DNA of 64,000 bases. It comes from Candidatus Nezhaarchaeota archaeon (lineage in GTDB: Archaea; Thermoproteota; Methanomethylicia; Nezhaarchaeales; WYZ-LMO8). The notes beneath the pieces were generated by a model. The model searched no databases, had not been told where the DNA came from, and was given only the letters and a program-made list of their open reading frames with translations. Position numbers and translations under genes: made by a program. The stretch spans positions 142,177-206,176 of the forward strand of contig JANXDO010000004.1 of assembly GCA_025059375.1 (NCBI GenBank), given 5' to 3'. Of the stretch, positions 52,888-62,364 are shown one piece after another; within the stretch, counting starts at the first letter, position 1, and each line of letters begins with the position of its first letter.

Positions 52888-53793
52888 ATGAAGGTTTTAA
52901 TAACTGGTGGGGCTGGCTTTATAGGTCATAACCTTGCTCTACTCTTAAAGAGTAGCGGCTTCAAAGTTATAGTGCTCGATAACCTGGAGAGAGCAACCAA
53001 CTTCGCACTAAGTAGGCTCAGTGACGTCAAGATTATTAAGGGTGACGTGAACTCTAATGCCATAAAGAAGGCACTGGACAATGTTGACTTGGTAATTCAC
53101 GCTGCAGCTTACATAAGCGTTAGTGAATCAATTAGAAAGCCACACATGTACTTTAGGAACAACGTGCTCGGCACACTAAATGTAGTAAAATCGTGTTTAG
53201 ATAAGAACGTTAGACGCTTAATGTTCATAAGCTCAGCCGCCGTCTACGGAGAACCCAAGTTCCTGCCAATAAGTGAGGAGCATCCCACAAACCCGATTAC
53301 CCCCTACGGGTTGACGAAGCTCATGGGTGAGGATACGGTAAAACTGTACGCTCGCTATGGCTTAAACTACGTTATAATAAGGCTCTTTAATGTCTATGGC
53401 CCTGGACAAAACATGGATTACGCTGGAGTAGTAACCCGCTTCATTAAGAGAATTAAGGAGAATAAGCCACCAGTAATTTATGGAGATGGACTTCAGACAA
53501 GAGACTTCATACACGTGCTCGACGTAGCTCAAGCAGTAAAGCAAATAATGGATAGAGGCATAGAGAATGAGACAATAAACATAGCCACAGGGAAGCCTAC
53601 AACAATAAGAGAACTGGCAAAACTAATCATCAAGCTAGCAGGACGCAATTACGAGCCAATATACACGAAGACCAGGTTGGGAGATATAAGACAGAGCTAC
53701 GCTGACATAACGAAGGCGAGAAAGCTCTTAGGCTTTGAACCAAGAATAACCCTTGAGAATGGGCTGAGAGAGCTACTAGCTCACTATATCTGA
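52888..53793 (+). CDS. NAD-dependent sugar-nucleotide epimerase (GalE-like)
   Basis: The 301-residue extended short-chain dehydrogenase has the NAD motif TGGAGFIG (residues 5-12), the catalytic SSAAVYG...YGLTK (Ser/Tyr-x3-Lys) and NVYGPGQ. It probably converts UDP-glucose to UDP-galactose or a related sugar for the glycan genes. ATG 52888 was chosen since the motif MKVLITGGAG is the usual start; the frame extends upstream to 52837. It is divergent from the DUF3782-like gene and followed by a gap. Confidence 0.87.
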   Translation: MKVLITGGAGFIGHNLALLLKSSGFKVIVLDNLERATNFALSRLSDVKIIKGDVNSNAIKKALDNVDLVIHAAAYISVSESIRKPHMYFRNNVLGTLNVVKSCLDKNVRRLMFISSAAVYGEPKFLPISEEHPTNPITPYGLTKLMGEDTVKLYARYGLNYVIIRLFNVYGPGQNMDYAGVVTRFIKRIKENKPPVIYGDGLQTRDFIHVLDVAQAVKQIMDRGIENETINIATGKPTTIRELAKLIIKLAGRNYEPIYTKTRLGDIRQSYADITKARKLLGFEPRITLENGLRELLAHYI

Positions 53794-54179
53794 AAAGTAA
53801 CTTGACCTCACAGTAAAGAGCTTAAACGACATTGTGTTTCAGCTACTGACTTGGCGCATCGTATTGTGCATACCATCAACCCTCTCGCTGAGGAAGCCAT
53901 CTACTCTCAGAGTTAAAAAGTGGCATTGACTCAACACAAGAGTTTAAGTTTAAGGTCGCGATAGAGAAGCGCTATAGCGATGAATTTAAGAACTGATGTT
54001 GTCGCCTCTGCTAATAGCTAGGCTACTAACCCATCATGCTGCGGCACGGATGTGTATCCGTGAGCTCTCTTCTTGACACCTTAATTGGGGCGTTATTAAA
54101 GATGCGATCATTACATTCATGAGCGCCACAACACATTTTTATATTTAGTGCCTTCACCTCTTTAGGTAGGTGGTTTACT
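53794..54179. other. Gap with a short perfect hairpin and the promoter of the F420 gene
   Basis: A hairpin CACGGAT-GTGT-ATCCGTG (54045-54062, 7-bp stem) lies in this gap. TATA-like TTTTTATATTT (54136-54146) predicts a start near 54168, and AGGTGG just before ATG 54180 would serve as ribosome site. No gene is seen. Confidence 0.45.
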
Positions 54180-54860
54180 ATGAAGATCGCCTTGCTAGGC
54201 GGCACAGGCGATATGGGTGAAGGTCTAGCTTTAAGGTGGGCTAAAAATCACGAGATAATCATAGGTTCGAGAGAGGCTCTTAAAGGTGCTAGGGCCGCTG
54301 CCGACTACTTGGCTAAAGCCAAGACCTTCTACGGCGACTCAATGAAGGGGTCGATTAAGGGCACATCAAACCCTGACGCTGCAGCTGAAGCGGACATCAT
54401 AGTTTTAACGATACCACACGAATTTGCTGCATCAACTATAGTAAGCATCAAAGATAGAATCAAGCCAAGCCAAATACTCGTATCCCCCGTCGTCCCCATG
54501 GTCAAGACCGATAAGGCTATGGTGTACTCACCAGTAGTAAAGAATGGCAGAATAATGTCTTACGCTGAAGCACTAGCCGAGGAGCTTAGAGATATACCTA
54601 TCGTAGCAGCCTATCATGCCATCTCAGCTAAAAAACTGGCAAATCCATCTGCAGTGCTAAACTACGATGTACCAATAGCTGGCGATGACATGAAGGCAGT
54701 CGAAGTCGTAATTAAACTGACACAGGAGATACCCAATCTACGCCCAGTCTATGTAGGACCACTAAGGGCTGCCCTTATGATAGAAGCTTTAACACCACTA
54801 ATCATAAATGCAGCAATATTCAGCAAGATAAGGGACGCATCAATAGCATTCATCCAATAA
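54180..54860 (+). CDS. npdG: F420H2:NADP+ oxidoreductase
   Basis: The 226-residue protein starts with the NADP-binding loop LLGGTGDMGEGLALRWA and has SREALKGARAAADY, IVLTIPHEFAAS and AAYHAISAKKLANP, all familiar blocks of Fno/NpdG. It moves hydride between reduced F420 and NADP+ in the cytoplasm. It shows that the organism uses coenzyme F420. It is 30 bp upstream of argS. Confidence 0.9.
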   Translation: MKIALLGGTGDMGEGLALRWAKNHEIIIGSREALKGARAAADYLAKAKTFYGDSMKGSIKGTSNPDAAAEADIIVLTIPHEFAASTIVSIKDRIKPSQILVSPVVPMVKTDKAMVYSPVVKNGRIMSYAEALAEELRDIPIVAAYHAISAKKLANPSAVLNYDVPIAGDDMKAVEVVIKLTQEIPNLRPVYVGPLRAALMIEALTPLIINAAIFSKIRDASIAFIQ

Positions 54861-54890
54861 TTTTCTTCACATTTTCAAACGTGAATAACA

Positions 54891-56840
54891 ATGCCACATC
54901 AAATACCATTCACTCTATTTGAAGAGGAATGCCTAAAGCTAATTAGAGAATCTATAACCCCAGAAGCTAGAGACCTTTTAGAGAAAACCCTTGAAAGGGG
55001 CTTAGAAACCCCACCAACTGGAGAGATGGGAGAACTTGCATATCCTTGCTTTGAGCTCGCTAAATTCATGGGCCTTCAACCTAAAAGCTTAGCTGATAAG
55101 CTAGCAGCAGAGATGTCATTAATGGAGAGGCAGTACGTGAGTAAGATCGAGGCGGCTGGAGCAGGCTATGTAAACTTCCATGTAAATCACTATGAGCTTG
55201 CTAAAGCCCTCTTCTCATCAGTAATTGAGTTCAAATCAGACTACGGTCTAGTCAAAACCGACAAGCCAATAAAGATAATAGTTGAGCATACAAGCGGTAA
55301 TCCAGTTCACCCCTTAACAATAGGGACGGCGAGAAACGCCATTTTGGGTGATAGCCTCGCATCACTACTAAAGGCTAGAGGTCACCACGTTGAAACTCAC
55401 TTCTACATTAACGATGCCGGGCTTCAAGTAATGATTGCAGCATACGGCTACTCTAAAGTTAAAGATAAGATTAAAGGTGGTAAACCAGACCATGGAGTGG
55501 GCATGGTTTACCCGATGACGAATGCCATCGTAGAGGTTATGGAGTTAAGGAGGAGGCTTGAACAATCATCAGAGGAGGAGAGAAAGAAGATAACCGAGGA
55601 AATCGATGAGTGGATGGGGATAATTTACGAGCTTAGAAATAAGAACCCTGAACTCTTCGATGAGCTTCTCAATAGAATTAGTGAGGATATCGACCCCAAA
55701 ATAGTGATATCAAAGCTTAATAGAGACTACGAGAATGGGGTTAAGGAAGCTATTGAGATCGTTAGAGGAATGTGCAGCGCTGTTATAGACGGCTTTAAGG
55801 AGACACTGTCCAGGCTAGGCTCTCAATTCGATTACTGGGATTGGGAGAGTGAAATAACTATTTGGAGTGGAGCGACACATGAGATCATAGAGAGGATAGT
55901 TGGTTTGGCACCATGGGCAATAGAGCGCTCAGATGGTGCCCTAATTCTTAATGTAGATAAAGTGGCCTCAATAATGGGCATTAAGGAGAAGTGGGGCTTA
56001 ACTGAGAGGGAAATACCTAAGTTAACCCTGGTTAGAGCTGATGGTACAACACTATACACTACAAGAGATATTGCTTATGCCCTTTGGAAGCTTAGGAGGG
56101 CTGATAAGGTCATAAACGTCATAGGGGTTGAGCAGAGCCTAGCTCAACTACAATTGAGGATCATACTAGCTCTACTTGGAGTTAAGGATGTTGATAGAAG
56201 ATACTTACACTACGCCTACGAGCTAGTTAGGCTGCCGGGAGCAAAAATGTCAAGTAGACGTGGTAGGTACATAGCGTTAGATGACTTGTTGAACGAGGCC
56301 GTCAAAAAGGTTAAAATTGAGGTTGAAAAGAGGGGCTCAATGTTAACCGACGAAGAAAAGAAGGAGATAGCTGAGATAATAGGTGTAGGAGCTGTAAAAT
56401 TTGCTCTCCTCAACGTAACTGCTTCAAAGCCCATAACCTTCAGTTGGGAGCAAGTTGTGAACTTCGAGAGGAACAGCTTTCCATTCATAAACTACACTTA
56501 TGTTAGAGCTCTGGGAATATTGAGGAAAAGTAACTTCACGCCAACCCCTAATGTCGACGTCACAACGCTCAAGAACGAGTATGAAAGGGAGCTTGTAATT
56601 CAGCTATCAAAGTATCCAAAGTTCTTCATAGAAGCCGCTGACGAACTCAAACCTGAGGTACTAACCATATACTTAAATCAAGTCAGTGAGACCTTCAATT
56701 CCTACTACGAGAAGGTTAACGTGATAAGGGAGAGGGATGAAGAGACGAGAAAGGCAAGGCTCATGCTCGTCTACTCGTTAAAGACTGTCATAGAAAGTTT
56801 TGCCAAAGCTCTAAACTTCAAGCTTGCGCAGAGAATGTGA
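54891..56840 (+). CDS. argS: Arginyl-tRNA synthetase
   Basis: The 649-residue class I synthetase has the N-terminal Add-1 domain, the HIGH-equivalent motif NPVHPLTIGTARNA (about residues 139-152), the ArgRS signature HVETHFYINDAG and the KMSKS-equivalent GAKMSSRRG (about residue 450). The C-terminal DALR domain is helical. It attaches Arg to tRNA-Arg; Arg codons AGA/AGG dominate here. It is 30 bp downstream of npdG and may share its transcript. Confidence 0.94.
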   Translation: MPHQIPFTLFEEECLKLIRESITPEARDLLEKTLERGLETPPTGEMGELAYPCFELAKFMGLQPKSLADKLAAEMSLMERQYVSKIEAAGAGYVNFHVNHYELAKALFSSVIEFKSDYGLVKTDKPIKIIVEHTSGNPVHPLTIGTARNAILGDSLASLLKARGHHVETHFYINDAGLQVMIAAYGYSKVKDKIKGGKPDHGVGMVYPMTNAIVEVMELRRRLEQSSEEERKKITEEIDEWMGIIYELRNKNPELFDELLNRISEDIDPKIVISKLNRDYENGVKEAIEIVRGMCSAVIDGFKETLSRLGSQFDYWDWESEITIWSGATHEIIERIVGLAPWAIERSDGALILNVDKVASIMGIKEKWGLTEREIPKLTLVRADGTTLYTTRDIAYALWKLRRADKVINVIGVEQSLAQLQLRIILALLGVKDVDRRYLHYAYELVRLPGAKMSSRRGRYIALDDLLNEAVKKVKIEVEKRGSMLTDEEKKEIAEIIGVGAVKFALLNVTASKPITFSWEQVVNFERNSFPFINYTYVRALGILRKSNFTPTPNVDVTTLKNEYERELVIQLSKYPKFFIEAADELKPEVLTIYLNQVSETFNSYYEKVNVIRERDEETRKARLMLVYSLKTVIESFAKALNFKLAQRM

Positions 56841-57120
56841 TTGATCAGTAAACCATCTCAATTAGCTACATACAACTTAAAATTCTCTTAAAGTCACCAT
56901 CAACGATCCATCACATCATGCAGGATCAGCCATACCCCTCACCTGGATGACGGCGAAAAAGCATTATAATTAAATTCTTCATCGTGAGCTCTTCCAAAGG
57001 ATACAAAGTTATTAATCTCATCGTCAGACTCCAAAACACTGATAAAACTCATTGGCAATCTCAGGAATATGAGGAACAAAATTTATCTTCAGAACTTAAT
57101 TAAACTTGTAGTTGATAAAG

Positions 57121-57742
57121 ATGCTTAGATCTAGCGAAGTCAATAAAGTTCTAGAAGCGTTTAGAGAAATGAGGAGTGGGATACTGTTACTCTTCATAGG
57201 ATTACTCGTAATAATCATAGGCGCCTTATCGAGTCTCAGCATGTTACTTGCGATCTTCTTAAACCCAGCAGTTGCCTTGGTCGGTGGCATTAGCTTAATC
57301 ATAGCTGTACTCGTAGGCTTTATCATAGTGCTTATTGGTGCCTACGCAAAGTTTTATCCAGGAGTCAGGAGTTCAGAGGTTAGCTTCAATTGATCCAGAT
57401 TACAAGACTTCCGCTACGCTCATTAAGCTAGGCTGGATCTACGGTGTGATTTTAGGAGTGATAGCATCACTCACGTCAATAATTGTTTGGTTCGCGGGTC
57501 TAGCTCTCAGTATCATAGCTCTCGTCCTCTTAATCTTGGGATTCGTAGGTTTAATTGTGCTCTGCTTTAAATTGTACAAGAAGGAGGGCATGGGTCTCTA
57601 TTTAGCTGCAGGGATACTCTTCGTTCTATTCTTCATACCATTCTGCCCACTAGTGGCATGGATTCTCCTCTACATAGCACTCGGAGAGAGCATAGAGAAG
57701 ATGGCAAGAATGGTAACAACCAGCCAGCCACCTACTACCTAG
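57121..57742 (+). pseudogene. DUF973-like membrane protein broken by a 7-bp tandem duplication
   Basis: The first frame (MLRSSEVNKVLEAFREMRSG...YAKFYPG) ends soon after 57372 with an unrelated tail. The second frame carries VQRLASIDPDYKTSATLIKLGWIYGV and five more hydrophobic segments to the stop at 57742. The junction has CAGGAGT twice in tandem (57359-57372). Deleting one copy joins YPG to VQRLAS in frame, giving about 204 residues with six or seven membrane segments. This fits DUF973-like archaeal membrane proteins, in which a conserved DP..Y loop follows the second span. Confidence 0.8.
57359..57372 (+). repeat. 7-bp tandem duplication (CAGGAGT)x2
   Basis: The two perfect copies occupy 57359-57365 and 57366-57372. 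Removing either restores the reading frame of the membrane protein gene, so this is the probable lesion. Confidence 0.9.
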
Positions 57743-58020
57743 CAAGCCCCAATTTTTTACATGCAAGACCGTTAAATTAGCTTGGAAAGGGCTCTAAAAA
57801 GTCTCTCCTGCTAATCTAAGGAAGCTCAAAATTCTTAGTTTACATACTCTTTAAGCATCGTCTCTCCTCTGAACTATAATTGATGCTTCACCGAGTTTGT
57901 CCTAATGCAACCTCATGACATCTGATAATCTGCTAAAGGAGAGATAAGTAATGAAATTTTGGTAAATCTTATAAAGCTATCTGCGCTAAAAGCCTTAGGC
58001 TGTAAGGGGATGCGGGTTTA

Positions 58021-58407
58021 ATGTCAATTTTAGACTCACGTTATTTGACTCATATTCGGCTTGAAGCTCTGCGAAGACGCATTTGGTTTAAAGCTCTCTC
58101 CAGTCTTGAGAGAGCGTTAATTGATCTCGTAATTAGGGTTGTTGATAAGCCTAAGAGCCCAACCCTCATAGATATTTTGGCGAGGATAATTGTTAAGATT
58201 AAGAAGGCCATGATGAGCCCGCTGAAGCAAATCATGGAGCAGATTGGTAGACCACTAGCAAAGAAAATTAGTGTAATAGCCATGAGGTGGGGAAATAAGA
58301 GCGCTGCAAAGTGGGCTGAAGACGAATCCTTCATAAGATACCTTGCAATAATGGAAATGAATAGCCCTCCCGGCTTCAGACTAAGTGAGATGCTACTAAA
58401 GAACTAA
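58021..58407 (+). CDS. Uncharacterised basic helical protein
   Basis: The 128-residue protein is predicted helical and basic, with no hydrophobic span: IRLEALRRRIWFKALSSLERAL, ILARIIVKIKKAMMSPLKQIMEQIGRP, ISVIAMRWGNKSAAKWAEDESF. TATA-like CTTATAAAG (about 57968-57976) lies about 50 bp before ATG 58021, so it is probably expressed. No family was recognised. Confidence 0.6.
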   Translation: MSILDSRYLTHIRLEALRRRIWFKALSSLERALIDLVIRVVDKPKSPTLIDILARIIVKIKKAMMSPLKQIMEQIGRPLAKKISVIAMRWGNKSAAKWAEDESFIRYLAIMEMNSPPGFRLSEMLLKN

Positions 58408-58499
58408 AGAAGTAAGCAGATCACAATATGAAAAAGTCTTAAGTTTAGCCACCATCTAGACACAGTTGAAGAATACAATATTACAGGTACATTCAGCTG

Positions 58500-58696
58500 A
58501 TGGAGGCTAGCGAGCTTAAAGCTAAGATATTTAAGCTGCTACGTGAGGGTTTGAAGCTCCGCTACGCTGTAGCGAAGGCTACTTTCTCATCCTCGGCCTA
58601 GAACTGACATTAAGGGAATGTTATACTGCCCTCTACTCTAAAGGGAAAATTACTGAAGACAATCTCTATAGAGACCTGCAAGAAGGTAGGCAATAG
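58500..58696 (+). pseudogene. Frameshifted fragment resembling a DUF3782-like N terminus
   Basis: From ATG 58500 the frame reads MEASELKAKIFKLLREG-LKLRYAVA and then hits TAG. Shifted by one, it reads YFLILGLELTLRECYTALYSKG... to TAG at 58696. Together these resemble the opening of the protein at 52073-52792 (ELLEKDLEFRYAVAGYLGLSEILKRL). It is probably a decayed copy of that family, although PaREP-like families are an alternative. Confidence 0.5.
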
Positions 58697-58750
58697 ATTT
58701 GGCGGTAGGCTTTTTGAAGGGACATTTAAGCTCATAGGGGCTAGACACCT

Positions 58751-59710
58751 GTGAAGGCTCTAGTTACAGGTGGTGCCGGGTTTATAGGCAGCCACCTAGT
58801 GGATTGGCTCATGGCTGAAGGATATAAAGTTACAGTTATAGATAATTTAAGCTCCGGGAACATCAGGAACATCGAGTCTTGGCTCGGTAGTTCAACATTC
58901 AAGTTCGTGAAGAGAGACCTCAAAAGCCCTGAGGGGTGGGTTGAAGAGTTTAAGGATGTGGATGTGGTCTTCCATTATGCCGCTAATCCAGAAGTTAGAG
59001 TTAGCGTCACAGAGCCTAAGGTTCATTTTGAGGAGAACCTCCAAGTAACGTTTAATGTTCTTGAAGCCTGCAGGAACTTTAAGGTCCCGCTCCTAGTGTT
59101 CTCATCTACTAGCACGATCTACGGTGATGCTAAGCAGATACCTACACCCGAAGACTATGCGCCGCTGAAGCCCATATCCATTTACGGAGCCTCTAAGCTC
59201 GCATGTGAGATACTCATATCGACGTACTCCAGGCTTTACGGCTTAAGGAGCCTCATATTAAGGTATGCTAATGTGATTGGCTCCAGGTCTGGGCATGGCG
59301 TCCTAATAGACTTCATTAGAAAGCTTAAGTCCAACCCCACGAAGCTTGAGATACTTGGAGACGGCTCTCAGAGGAAGAGCTATATACACGTCGAAGATGC
59401 AGTAAACGCCACCATAAAAGCCCTAGAATACGTGCTTAAAAACAACCTCCTAGAGGAGGTCTTCAACGTAGGCTCTGAGGACTGGGTGAACGTAAGGGAG
59501 ATAGCGGACCTCACCGTCAAGGCCCTAAACTTGAGGGATGTGGAGTACACCTATAGACCTGCTACGGAGGATGGTAGGGGGTGGCTGGGAGACGTAAAGT
59601 TCATGCTCTTAGACGTAAGCAAGCTAAAGAGAGCGACGGGCTGGAGACCTAAGATGGGCTCAAGAGAGGCCATCCAGAAGGTCCTAGAAGAACTTATCTT
59701 AAGGAGTTGA
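58751..59710 (+). CDS. NAD-dependent sugar-nucleotide epimerase/dehydratase (GalE-like)
   Basis: The 319-residue protein has TGGAGFIGSHLVDWL (residues 6-20), FSSTSTIYGDA...YGASKLACE (Thr/Ser, Tyr-x3-Lys catalytic triad) and RYANVIG. It is a second epimerase, about 30-40% similar by eye to that at 52888. It likely supplies UDP-galactose or a related sugar. GTG 58751 is the only reasonable start. Its stop overlaps a TTG of the DUF1616-like gene. Confidence 0.87.
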   Translation: MKALVTGGAGFIGSHLVDWLMAEGYKVTVIDNLSSGNIRNIESWLGSSTFKFVKRDLKSPEGWVEEFKDVDVVFHYAANPEVRVSVTEPKVHFEENLQVTFNVLEACRNFKVPLLVFSSTSTIYGDAKQIPTPEDYAPLKPISIYGASKLACEILISTYSRLYGLRSLILRYANVIGSRSGHGVLIDFIRKLKSNPTKLEILGDGSQRKSYIHVEDAVNATIKALEYVLKNNLLEEVFNVGSEDWVNVREIADLTVKALNLRDVEYTYRPATEDGRGWLGDVKFMLLDVSKLKRATGWRPKMGSREAIQKVLEELILRS

Positions 59711-59712
59711 AG

Positions 59713-60162
59713 ATGAATCTCGCAACTATCAACACTATTATGACGTACGTTTTACTCGCTTGTTTAATCGCTGCTATAGGAGCTACCATCTACATAGCGG
59801 TTACACCTCACGTCGGGGAGCGCTTCACCGAGTTCTATATACTCGGGCCATCAGGGAAGGCTTATGGTTATCCAACGAACCTAACGCTTGGAGAGAGCGG
59901 AACAGTGATAATAGGCGTGGTTAACCATGAGTACGAAGAAGTATCGTACAGAATTGTTATCCTCCTAGGCAATGAAACAATCGCTGTAATAGATGATATT
60001 AGGCTTAAACACAATGAAGCTTGGCATCAAAACTACACGTTCACCCCTAAGAAGGCTGGCGATAGAATGAAGCTCGAATTCCTTCTCTATAGAGAGGGCA
60101 TAGAGAAGCCCTATAGAACCCTGCATCTATGGGTGACCGTACATCCGAGGAGAGGGGGATGA
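59713..60162 (+). CDS. DUF1616-like membrane-anchored protein
   Basis: The protein (149 residues) has one N-terminal span (YVLLACLIAAIGATIYIAV) and an exported beta-rich domain matching the C-terminal part of DUF1616 proteins: FTEFYILGPSGKAYGYPTNL, ESGTVIIGVVNHEYEEVSY, FLLYREGIEKPYRTLHLWV. Sequons NLT, NET and NYT are present. ATG 59713 or TTG 59707 may be used. It overlaps the CPBP gene by 4 bp. Function unknown; DUF1616 genes often lie next to glycosyltransferases. Confidence 0.75.
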   Translation: MNLATINTIMTYVLLACLIAAIGATIYIAVTPHVGERFTEFYILGPSGKAYGYPTNLTLGESGTVIIGVVNHEYEEVSYRIVILLGNETIAVIDDIRLKHNEAWHQNYTFTPKKAGDRMKLEFLLYREGIEKPYRTLHLWVTVHPRRGG

Positions 60163-60923
60163 GGGAGAGCCAGCTCTTCATTCTATTCATTGCATTCATA
60201 GCCTTAGCTGAATCAGTAACTACGTTCATAGACCCAGTACATGGATTCTCCCTCCACTCACTGGCTCTAATCTCTATGGTATGTCTCTCAGCCCTAAAAT
60301 ATAGCGAGAACCCTGTTTCAAGCTTCTTCCTAAGCCTCTCCCTAGCCCCTTTAATCAGAATAACAAGCCTCTCGCTCCCCCTAGCTTATTTCCCACGCTA
60401 CTCGTGGTATCTATTAGCAGGCACCGCCTTGTTCCTGGCGACCTTAGCCTTGATAAAAGTTGCAGGTATGAGCCGCCATGACATTGGGATGACATTTAAC
60501 AAGCCGCTTATACAGTTAGCTGTTGGAGCAACCGGTGTTCCCTTAGGCGTAATCGAGTACTTCATTCTGAAACCTGAGCCGTTAGCATCAAGCTTCAACC
60601 TATTGGAGTTTATGTCCCTGGCCTTAGCCCTCATATTCTTCACAGGCTTTATAGAGGAACTCGTGTTCAGAGGAGTCATTCAGAGGACAGCCATAGCAAG
60701 CCTAGGCAGGAAGTACGGCGTGCTCGGCACATCACTTATCTTCGCCATTCTACACATAGGCTGGCTCTCAATACTGAACTTCCTATTCGTATTTCTAGTA
60801 GGCTTATTCTTCGGGCTTATAGTGCTTAAAACAAACAGCATAGCAGGAGTCTCACTCTCCCACGGGTTAACTAACGTCATGCTCTTCATGTTTATGCCTT
60901 TTCTGTTATCACAAAACTTATAA
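60159..60923 (+). CDS. CPBP-family intramembrane metalloprotease
   Basis: The 254-residue protein has about seven hydrophobic segments and the Rce1/CPBP motifs: IEELVFRGVIQR (EE-x3-R), FAILHIGW (F-x3-H) and LSHGLTN (H-x3-N). Members cleave prenylated or lipid substrates or process bacteriocin-like proteins. ATG 60159 overlaps the upstream stop (ATGA) and has GAGGAGAGGGGG before it; the longer frame overlaps more of the upstream gene and is less likely. It may act on a surface protein of this cluster. Confidence 0.83.
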   Translation: MRESQLFILFIAFIALAESVTTFIDPVHGFSLHSLALISMVCLSALKYSENPVSSFFLSLSLAPLIRITSLSLPLAYFPRYSWYLLAGTALFLATLALIKVAGMSRHDIGMTFNKPLIQLAVGATGVPLGVIEYFILKPEPLASSFNLLEFMSLALALIFFTGFIEELVFRGVIQRTAIASLGRKYGVLGTSLIFAILHIGWLSILNFLFVFLVGLFFGLIVLKTNSIAGVSLSHGLTNVMLFMFMPFLLSQNL

Positions 60924-60952
60924 GCTATAAAATGCTATAAGTGGTGAGGACC

Positions 60953-61189
60953 ATGATATCTTCAGTGACAACAACCGTAACCACTGTTGCCATGTTGACT
61001 GTTGGAGCCACCTTGGGTGTTCTAGCCTCAGTCCTACTTATACTGCTTCTAGCTACAAAAAATGTTGTCGCTGCTGAGCCAAAGCGCCCCCTAATGCTTT
61101 TTAGCAGAGCGCTAGACGTTAGCATAATGCCCCTTCTAGTCTCCTTCACCCTAATAGTTACACTGAAGGTTATCGAGATACTGGCTTGA
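60953..61189 (+). CDS. Small membrane protein with two spans
   Basis: The protein (about 78 residues) starts at ATG 60953 with GGTGAGG upstream. It has two hydrophobic segments (VAMLTVGATLGVLASVLLILLL and MPLLVSFTLIVTLKVIEIL) separated by a short charged loop (AAEPKRPLMLFSR). It lies between the protease and the GT2 gene on the same strand and may be a partner of either. No family recognised. Confidence 0.6.
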   Translation: MISSVTTTVTTVAMLTVGATLGVLASVLLILLLATKNVVAAEPKRPLMLFSRALDVSIMPLLVSFTLIVTLKVIEILA

Positions 61190-61239
61190 AGAGATAGACC
61201 CCGAGAAGGCAGCCCCTTTAAATCCTTAAAGGGACTACC

Positions 61240-62364
61240 ATGGTAGAGGTTTCAGTAATTATACCATCGAGGAATGAGCAGGAAACCATAGGCGACTGCA
61301 TCAAGAAGATAAGGAAAGCTCTCGAAGATATTGAATTAAATGCTGAAATAATTGTCGCCGACAACTCTGAGGACAATACGCCTGAAATTGCGAGGAGCCT
61401 GGGCGCGGACGTCATAACACCTGATGGAAGGGGCTATGGCTACGCATACAAGTACGCCTTCAAATACTTAAAGGCTAAACACGGATCCTACCCAAAGTAC
61501 GTAGTTATCGGAGACGCTGATGGCACATATGATTTCAGCGAGATCCCGAAGCTCTTAGAGCCGCTCATGAAGGGTGAGGCGGACCTCGTCATTGGGAGCA
61601 GGTTTAAGGGGAAGATCGAGAAGGGCGCCATGCCATGGTATCGTAGGTGGATTGGCAACCCAATCTTAACCATGTTCCTAAACCTCTTCTATAAGGTCGG
61701 CGTCTCAGACGCTCACTCAGGCTTCAGAGCGATTAGGGGCGAAGCATTAAATAAGATCGAGATTCACTCCAACGGCATGGAGTTTGCCTCTGAGATGCTA
61801 ATTGAGGCTGCAAGAAAGGGGTTAAGGATAGCCGAGGTTCCGATAACCTATCGTAGGAGGGTGTATGGTAAGTCTAAGCTTTCTTCACTTCAAGATGGTT
61901 GGAGGCACTTGAAGTTCATGCTCACATATGCGCCAAAGCACCTATACATGTATCCTGGAGCATTCTTCATGGTGGTTGGGGCCATCCTCCTCTTAAGCGC
62001 TCTCTTTCGAGTTAACTTAGGCTACTCGCCTGGAGTCCACACATCAATAGCCGGAAGCTTACTCCTCATAGTAGGCTTCCAAATGCTCCTCTTCGGGGTA
62101 TTCACTAAGATGCTTCTAGGCGAGAGGCTGCCCAAATTTCTGAGCCTTGAGAGAAGTTCGACCATAGGGTCATTGATATTCATGGCTGGCTTTGTTGGGG
62201 CAGCTAAGATTGGGCTTGATTGGATTATGAGTGGATTTGAGTACCTGCCACCAGCCGTCTACAGCGTGACATGTCTAACCCTAATGGTGCTCGGGCTCCA
62301 AGCCTTCCTCTCATCGTTCCTGATGAGCGTCATAGCGGAGAAGAAGCATAAATGGACACCCTAA
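61240..62364 (+). CDS. GT2 glycosyltransferase with C-terminal membrane domain (dolichol-phosphate-mannose-synthase-like)
   Basis: The 374-residue protein has a GT2 domain: VSVIIPSRNEQETIGDCI, IIVADNSEDNTPEIA, VIGDADGTYDFSEIP (DxD) and IGSRFKGKIEKGAMPWYRR. After about residue 230 there are four hydrophobic segments, as in polytopic DPMS-like enzymes. It likely makes a polyprenyl-phosphate-linked sugar. It overlaps the next gene by 13 bp. Confidence 0.87.
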   Translation: MVEVSVIIPSRNEQETIGDCIKKIRKALEDIELNAEIIVADNSEDNTPEIARSLGADVITPDGRGYGYAYKYAFKYLKAKHGSYPKYVVIGDADGTYDFSEIPKLLEPLMKGEADLVIGSRFKGKIEKGAMPWYRRWIGNPILTMFLNLFYKVGVSDAHSGFRAIRGEALNKIEIHSNGMEFASEMLIEAARKGLRIAEVPITYRRRVYGKSKLSSLQDGWRHLKFMLTYAPKHLYMYPGAFFMVVGAILLLSALFRVNLGYSPGVHTSIAGSLLLIVGFQMLLFGVFTKMLLGERLPKFLSLERSSTIGSLIFMAGFVGAAKIGLDWIMSGFEYLPPAVYSVTCLTLMVLGLQAFLSSFLMSVIAEKKHKWTP

